Shown here in pieces: positions 59,998 through 64,000 of a stretch of 64,000 bases of DNA (the first letter of the stretch is position 1; every line of letters begins with the position of its first letter). The notes below the pieces were generated by a model. The model ran no database searches and was not told where the DNA came from. It saw nothing but the letters and a program-made list of their open reading frames with translations. Origin of the DNA: Actinomycetes bacterium (GTDB lineage: Bacteria > Actinomycetota > Actinomycetes > Mycobacteriales > Mycobacteriaceae); assembly GCA_023461275.1 (NCBI GenBank), contig JAEYMI010000101.1, positions 37,353 through 101,352 of the forward strand, in the 5' to 3' direction. The position numbers and the translations under genes were made by a program.

Positions 59998-60966
59998 GTG
60001 GTGGACAGACGTCTGTTGGAGGCACGCGTGATAGGTGTCGCCGAGCGAGTCGTCAACGGTGGTCAAGTTGAAGACGACTACACCGAGTGCAAGGCCGAGT
60101 GGCCGACCGATCATCGAAAGGCCGCGCGACAAATCGCTGGTTTATGCAACGCAGCCCGCGGGGCAGAGGCTTTGTGGATCGTCGGTCTCGACGAACGCAG
60201 GCAGATTGTTGCTGAGTCGACGCCGACTGAGCCCGCCGATTGGTGGCCACAGGTCGCACGATGCTTCGCCGAGGTAGTTCCTGAAGTCACGACCCTGATT
60301 GTGACAACGGCGACAGGCGACGTCACAGCCCTGTTGTTCGAAACGGACCGTTCTCCCTATGTGACAAAGGTTGGAGACGGCGGACAGGTCCAGCGCGAGG
60401 TGCCATGGCGTACGTCCACCGGGCTCTACTCCGCCACCCGGCACCAACTTCTCAGCGTTCTTGTTCCGAACCTCGGCACGCCCGAACTTGAGCTGATTAA
60501 CCCTGAGATCTCCAGCATCTCAGCGACCGCTTCCGCTGAGTCTGTGATGTTCGCTGCTGACCTCTTCATCACCGCCGCAGAACGTGTAATGCTTCCAAAT
60601 CATCGATGGTCCCTGACTATTGAATCCGATGAATGGGACGCCGAGGGGTGGGGCCCCCTGCGCCCAACGCTGAACGTTCAAAGGATCGGCCTCGACGAGG
60701 AGGGCCCCGGCGTCCGGGTGCTCGATCACTCAGGGATCTATGTCAACGGATCGGGCCGGGTTCATTTGACTGCGGAGTGGAACTCCAGTACATGGTCGTC
60801 CGACCATTCACAAACCCTGCGATATCAGCCGTTCTTGCGAGTTGTGCTAGACATGCCGGTCGACCGGCACAGTCGATCAGCGCGGGCCACCGTCACTCTG
60901 CGCTACACCCCCACCAACACCGTCGGCGATCTGTGGCGCGAGGCGCCTACGGCTTCGTGCCGGTAA
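59998..60966 (+). CDS. AlbA_2/Schlafen-type DNA-binding domain protein
   Basis: This is a 322-residue protein. Its N-terminal region (about 25-115) fits the AlbA_2 (Schlafen) domain: DDYTECKAEWP, then RQIAGLCNAARGAEALWIVGLDE. In this family an E-x-K and a following NxxGG-like helix support nucleic-acid binding or cleavage. The C-terminal 200 residues are not recognised. It is divergent from the Shedu gene, with which it likely forms one defence locus. GTG 59998 or GTG 60001 may start it. The frame may be shifted near 60940 (see the next entry). Confidence 0.7.
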   Translation: MVDRRLLEARVIGVAERVVNGGQVEDDYTECKAEWPTDHRKAARQIAGLCNAARGAEALWIVGLDERRQIVAESTPTEPADWWPQVARCFAEVVPEVTTLIVTTATGDVTALLFETDRSPYVTKVGDGGQVQREVPWRTSTGLYSATRHQLLSVLVPNLGTPELELINPEISSISATASAESVMFAADLFITAAERVMLPNHRWSLTIESDEWDAEGWGPLRPTLNVQRIGLDEEGPGVRVLDHSGIYVNGSGRVHLTAEWNSSTWSSDHSQTLRYQPFLRVVLDMPVDRHSRSARATVTLRYTPTNTVGDLWREAPTASCR

Positions 60967-61163
60967 CGCAACCTGAAAGCGCCGCAAGCGACATCGATCT
61001 GAGTTTCTTCGACGTCCCTCCGGTTCACGACAGCGCGAATGGGTTCTGTCTCAGTTGGCTGTCATTAGTCTTAACTGCGTTGTCCTCCGACAATTGCGAC
61101 CCGCGGTGAGCAAAACCCTCGCTGCGCTGGTCTGAGCCGCCGCGGTGTGGCAAACTCTGTGCC
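60967..61163 (+). other. Possible frameshifted 3' tail of the AlbA_2 gene
   Basis: The frame that ends at 61109 reads YGFVPVTQPESAASDIDLSF and continues with protein-like composition for about 50 codons. It joins the AlbA_2 gene smoothly if one base is lost or gained near 60940. No independent start codon with a ribosome site is visible. The remainder up to 61163 shows only the promoter region of the leader peptide. Confidence 0.35.
61151..61156 (+). promoter_or_regulatory. Candidate -10 for the cysteine leader peptide
   Basis: CAAACT ends seven bases before GTG 61164 with no ribosome site between. It matches the second and last positions of TANNNT and the leaderless spacing seen at other genes here. 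Confidence 0.35.
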
Positions 61164-61199
61164 GTGATCAAGAGCTGTCGGGAGTGTTGTCAGGGCTGA
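61164..61199 (+). CDS. Leaderless cysteine-rich leader peptide upstream of rhodanese
   Basis: This is an 11-residue ORF (VIKSCRECCQG), three of whose residues are Cys, ending 68 bases before the rhodanese start. Leaderless poly-cysteine short ORFs that sense cysteine supply by attenuation are known in mycobacteria ahead of sulfur genes, including rhodanese-type genes. The position, codon choice and target here fit that mechanism closely. Confidence 0.65.
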   Translation: MIKSCRECCQG

Positions 61200-61267
61200 G
61201 TTCCGCATCTGCGGCTGCCCTCCTTCGCTGACCCCGCTCGATTTCGATCACTCTCAGGACCCTTCTC

Positions 61268-61705
61268 ATGACCGCATCTCTTGCGACCCGTCCCGTTATT
61301 TCTCACCCTGTCACAGTGGCAATTGCCGCCTCCGACGTCCGCCTGTCGGCGCAGGTCACCGACTATCACGCCCTGGTCAATGCGGGCGTGCTCGTGGTCG
61401 ATGTCCGCAGTCAGGCCGCCCGCCAGCGCGACGGTGTGCTCTCCGGCGCCATCGCCGTCGACGCCGACGAGGTGCTCGACCGCCTCACACCCGGCACCAG
61501 CGAGTCGCTGCGCAGCGCCCGGCACGACTCGTCGTGGCTGCTGATCAGCGACGACGGCCACGACGCCGAATGGCTGGCCTGGCACCTGCAGGCGCGTGGG
61601 GTCGCAGGTGCGGTGTTCCTCGTGGGTGGTCACCAGGCGTTGCGTCGTGCCGGGGTGACCGGGCGGATCAGCCCACGCGAACTCGCCGACATCTCCGCGC
61701 ACTGA
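61268..61705 (+). CDS. Rhodanese-like protein lacking the active-site cysteine
   Basis: This is a 145-residue protein with the rhodanese fold outline: VLVVDVRSQAARQRDGVLSGAIAVDADEVL matches the family start, and AEWLAWHLQARGVAGAVFLVGGHQAL the end. The catalytic loop position reads LLISDDGHDAE, without Cys, so it is probably not a sulfurtransferase. It may sense or bind sulfur compounds. A Cys leader peptide upstream suggests cysteine-responsive expression. It sits just before lysS. Confidence 0.75.
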   Translation: MTASLATRPVISHPVTVAIAASDVRLSAQVTDYHALVNAGVLVVDVRSQAARQRDGVLSGAIAVDADEVLDRLTPGTSESLRSARHDSSWLLISDDGHDAEWLAWHLQARGVAGAVFLVGGHQALRRAGVTGRISPRELADISAH

Positions 61706-61708
61706 CTC

Positions 61709-61804
61709 TCGACAGCGCCCTCACCCGCGTTGACGGCGCCCACCCGACCGTCGACAGCGCCCACCCGACCATCGACAGCGCCCACCCAGCCATCGACAGC
61801 GCCC
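61709..61804 (+). repeat. 21-bp tandem repeat, about 4.6 copies
   Basis: Units of TCGACAGCGCCCACCCGACCA start at 61709, 61730, 61751, 61772 and 61793, the last partial. The period is a multiple of three, and one forward frame reads a repeated VDSAHPT, but no start codon or gene fits. It fills the gap between the rhodanese-like gene and lysS. Confidence 0.85.
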
Positions 61805-61833
61805 GTGGATTGGGACTCATCCGGCCATCCCGA

Positions 61834-61839
61834 TAGTGT
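61834..61839 (+). promoter_or_regulatory. Candidate -10 of a leaderless lysS mRNA
   Basis: TAGTGT ends eight bases before GTG 61848, matching TANNNT. There is no Shine-Dalgarno sequence, and the tandem repeat lies directly upstream. Confidence 0.45.
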
Positions 61840-61847
61840 TCTAGGGC

Positions 61848-63413
61848 GTGACCGAGCGCGCTATCGACCCTGACGGAACCACCCCCGGCGGAACCTCACC
61901 CAGTGGGGACGGCGACGACCAGACCCCCGAGCAATTGCGTATCCGCCGGGAGAAGCGCGATCGCATCCTCGACGAGGGCCGCGAGGCGTACCCGGTGTCG
62001 ATTGCACGCACCCACAGCCTCGCCGAGATCCGGGCCACCTATCCCGATCTGGAGGCCGGCACCGAGACCGGCGTCGACGTCGGGGTCGCGGGCCGCATCA
62101 TCTTCCTGCGCAACAAGGGCAAGCTGTGCTTCGCGACGCTGCAGGAGGGCGACGGCACCCAACTGCAGGCGATGATCAGCTTCAACGGCGTCGGCGAGGA
62201 ATCCCTCGCGCGGTGGAAGGCCGAGACCGACCTCGGCGACATCGTCTTCGTGCACGGCCAGGTGATCAGCTCCCGCACCGGTGAGCTCTCAGTGATGGCC
62301 GACAGCTGGGAGATGGCGTCGAAGGCGTTGCGGCCGCTGCCGGTGGCGCACAAGGAACTCAACGAGGAGACGCGCGTCCGGCAGCGCTACGTCGACCTGA
62401 TCATGCGCCCGGAGGCTCGCACCATCGCCCGCACCCGCATCGCGGTGATGGCCGAACTGCGTGCCGCACTGGGCCGACGCGGTTTCCTCGAGGTGGAGAC
62501 GCCGATGCTGCAGACGCTGCACGGCGGTGCGGCGGCACGCCCGTTCGTGACGCACTCCAACGCCTTCGACATCGACCTCTTCCTGCGCATCGCGCCGGAA
62601 CTGTTCCTCAAGCGCTGCATCGTCGGCGGCATCGAGCGGGTCTTCGAGATCAACCGGAACTTCCGCAACGAGGGCGCCGACTCGACGCACTCACCCGAGT
62701 TCGCGATGCTGGAGACCTATCAGGCCTACGGCACCTACGACGACGCTGCGGTGATGACACGTGAACTGGTACAAGAGGTTTCGCAAGGCGCACTGGGAAC
62801 ACTGACCCCGACGATGTCCGACGGTTCCACCTACGACCTCTCCGGCGACTGGACGTCACTGGAAATGTATCCGTCGTTGTCGGAGGCGCTGGGCGAGGAG
62901 ATCGTGCCGGTCTCGCGAGACGGTGGCACCACGGTCGACGAACTGCTCGCGATCGCCGCCCGGGTGGGCTTGGAGATCCCGAAGGACAAGGGCTACGGCC
63001 ACGGCAAGCTCGTCGAGGAGCTGTGGGAACACACTGTCGGGCAGCATCTTTCGCAGCCGGTGTTCATTCGCGACTTCCCAGTGGAGACCTCGCCGTTGGT
63101 GCGCTCGCACCGCTCCGTGCCCGGTGTGGTGGAGAAGTGGGATCTCTACGTCCGCGGATTCGAATTGGCGACCGGCTATTCCGAGCTCGTCGACCCGATC
63201 ATCCAGCGCGAGCGGTTCGTCGACCAGGCTCGTCTGGCCGCCGCGGGTGACGACGAGGCGATGGTGCTCGACGAGGAGTTCCTCACCGCGATGGAGTACG
63301 GCATGCCGCCGACAGCCGGCACCGGTATGGGTATCGACCGACTGCTGATGGCGTTGACCGGCTTGGGAATTCGGGAAACAATCCTGTTCCCCTTGGTGAA
63401 GCCGCAGCGGTGA
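61848..63413 (+). CDS. lysS: Lysyl-tRNA synthetase, class II
   Basis: This 521-residue enzyme charges tRNA(Lys). The OB-fold anticodon domain (about 75-180) is followed by the class II core: motif 1 near GFLEVETPML, motif 2 FEINRNFRNEG, and motif 3 GTGMGIDRLLMAL. All lysine- and ATP-binding parts are present. The GTG 61848 start and the overlap of the stop with the next gene (GTGA) are clear. It equals Rv3598c in position. Confidence 0.96.
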   Translation: MTERAIDPDGTTPGGTSPSGDGDDQTPEQLRIRREKRDRILDEGREAYPVSIARTHSLAEIRATYPDLEAGTETGVDVGVAGRIIFLRNKGKLCFATLQEGDGTQLQAMISFNGVGEESLARWKAETDLGDIVFVHGQVISSRTGELSVMADSWEMASKALRPLPVAHKELNEETRVRQRYVDLIMRPEARTIARTRIAVMAELRAALGRRGFLEVETPMLQTLHGGAAARPFVTHSNAFDIDLFLRIAPELFLKRCIVGGIERVFEINRNFRNEGADSTHSPEFAMLETYQAYGTYDDAAVMTRELVQEVSQGALGTLTPTMSDGSTYDLSGDWTSLEMYPSLSEALGEEIVPVSRDGGTTVDELLAIAARVGLEIPKDKGYGHGKLVEELWEHTVGQHLSQPVFIRDFPVETSPLVRSHRSVPGVVEKWDLYVRGFELATGYSELVDPIIQRERFVDQARLAAAGDDEAMVLDEEFLTAMEYGMPPTAGTGMGIDRLLMALTGLGIRETILFPLVKPQR

Positions 63414-63859
63414 CCGACGCGCCTGCGACGGCTGATGCCGGCACCAATCGTCGTGTCGTGGAGCGTCGTCGGACGGTCGGTGCCGTGTTCGTACTGCTTG
63501 TGACGGTCGGGGTCATCGGGCTGGCCTGGTGGACGATCGGCAATCCGCAGCGCAGCGCCGAGAAGGCTTGTCGCAATGAGATCAACGACACGTATGCGGA
63601 GAGTGTCGAGTCACTGATCGACCATCCGTCGCCGGCGCAGCACTTCATGGGTCCGGTGCCGCCCGGCGATCTCCTGAGCTACCATCCAGGTCGCGGCAAG
63701 CTGTTCAAGGTGACCGGAACCATCGATGTCGATCACGGAAACAATATGTAGGTCAAGGGTATTCGATACACCTGCTACGCGTCGGTGACCGTGCGCAACA
63801 GCGTGGACGCCTCGGTGGACATCGATATGAAGCAGTTGCTAGGCGGCTCGGGCCGCTGA
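63410..63859 (+). pseudogene. Small membrane protein gene split by an in-frame amber codon
   Basis: The frame opens at GTG 63410, overlapping the lysS stop. It codes for a basic N terminus, one membrane helix (about 22-43) and an outside domain, then meets TAG at 63749-63751 after 113 codons. The same frame stays open for another 35 codons (VKGIRYTCYASVTVRN...) to TGA 63857-63859 and is plainly the missing end: a Cys in it would pair with the Cys of EKACRNE. The likely original codon is CAG (Gln), so one C-to-T change explains it. It could be a real nonsense mutation or a base-call error. Confidence 0.75.
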
Positions 63860-63895
63860 GGGTGCGGTGATTCCGGTGCGGTGATTTCGCTGCGT

Positions 63896-63947
63896 GATTT
63901 CGATACGCTCCCTCTCGCTTCGCTCGGGGGTGCTACTCAATCGGCAT
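63896..63947 (+). repeat. Half copy of the palindromic intergenic repeat
   Basis: GATTTCGATACGCTC, then CTCGCTTCGCTCGG and GCTACTCAATC, correspond to the right half of the element at 7250-7354. The left half is missing or lies beyond recognition. Confidence 0.5.
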
Positions 63948-63957
63948 TGCGGCGGCT

Positions 63958-64000
63958 GGGGGGGGGGGGGGTAAAAAAACGGCGACTGCAAACCCCCCAC
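63958..64000. other. Low-quality looking end with G14 and A7 runs
   Basis: Fourteen G in a row (63958-63971), then T, then seven A (63973-63979), and a C-rich end. Nothing else in the window has such homopolymers. This is probably a read or assembly artefact near a contig end and should not be interpreted. Confidence 0.6.

Noticed and set aside
59965..60132. N-terminal extension of the Shedu protein up to 60132
   Set aside because: The extra residues are encoded opposite the conserved start of the AlbA_2 protein and look like antisense text; there is no ribosome site for the longer form.
58609..61109. Prophage remnant
   Set aside because: There are no structural, integrase or lysis genes; the two proteins fit defence functions instead.
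61709..61836. VDSAHPT heptad repeat as a protein
   Set aside because: The frame has no start of its own, enters only from an out-of-frame part of the rhodanese-like gene, and ends before lysS.
1..64000. CRISPR arrays, transposases, integrases, tRNA or rRNA genes
   Set aside because: I looked for spaced direct repeats, transposase or integrase motifs and tRNA-like cloverleaf ends and saw none. The repeats present are hairpins or short tandem units.

Overview
The window is high-GC actinobacterial DNA. Its order of housekeeping genes (ppa, dacB, a DUF2342 metalloprotease, tilS, hpt, ftsH, folE-folP-folB-folK, DUF3180, DUF6779, DUF2520, panC-panD-coaX, lysS) matches the Mycobacteriales backbone known from Mycobacterium tuberculosis Rv3628 to Rv3598c. 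I read it as a Gordonia-like or related mycolate actinobacterium; the genus is an inference. Several genes look leaderless, with a -10-like hexamer six to eight bases before the start codon, as is common in this order.

Left part (1-28 kb), mostly accessory or variable. It holds a cut-off MFS exporter, a membrane class III nucleotide cyclase, a cation/proton antiporter, a zinc-finger protein, a PurT-like ATP-grasp enzyme with a long Pro/Ala tail, and an iron-siderophore ABC transporter whose lipoprotein receptor lies 7 kb away behind a good IdeR-type box. Next comes a Rieske dioxygenase/glutamine-synthetase-like/RpiR module, bounded on both sides by copies of a 74-bp inverted-repeat element. 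A sulfur region follows: rhodanese-metZ behind a leaderless short ORF, and a SAM-IV riboswitch in front of a cysteine-desulfurase-like gene. Allantoicase and a MarR/MFS efflux pair close this part.

Middle part (28-47.7 kb). The conserved dacB-metalloprotease-tilS operon is followed not by hpt but by about 12 kb of inserted material. It carries one secreted-protein gene, an unusual non-coding stretch, and a compact biosynthesis-like cluster: an active KAS III-type condensing enzyme, a catalytically dead KAS III-like partner, a glutamine-dependent asparagine-synthetase-like amidotransferase, an SDR reductase, a stand-alone CYP102-like P450 and an MFS exporter. A two-repressor TetR fusion and an ABC1-type kinase converge on it. 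I recognise no described pathway with this gene set, and it is my main candidate for an undescribed system. hpt then resumes the backbone, with a further MarR/FAD-monooxygenase/membrane-protein block before ftsH.

Right part (47.7-64 kb). ftsH and the folate and pantothenate/CoA genes run as a nearly continuous co-directional series. Between coaX and lysS sits a lower-GC pair: a Shedu-type (DUF4263) defence nuclease and a divergent AlbA_2/Schlafen-domain protein. Beside it are a rhodanese gene with a cysteine-rich leader peptide and a 21-bp tandem repeat. The gene after lysS is split by an in-frame amber codon, and the last bases look like poor-quality sequence.

At least three families of dispersed hairpin-type intergenic repeats (74, 77 and 68 bp) recur. 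All homology calls were made by reading the translated sequence; no database search was run.
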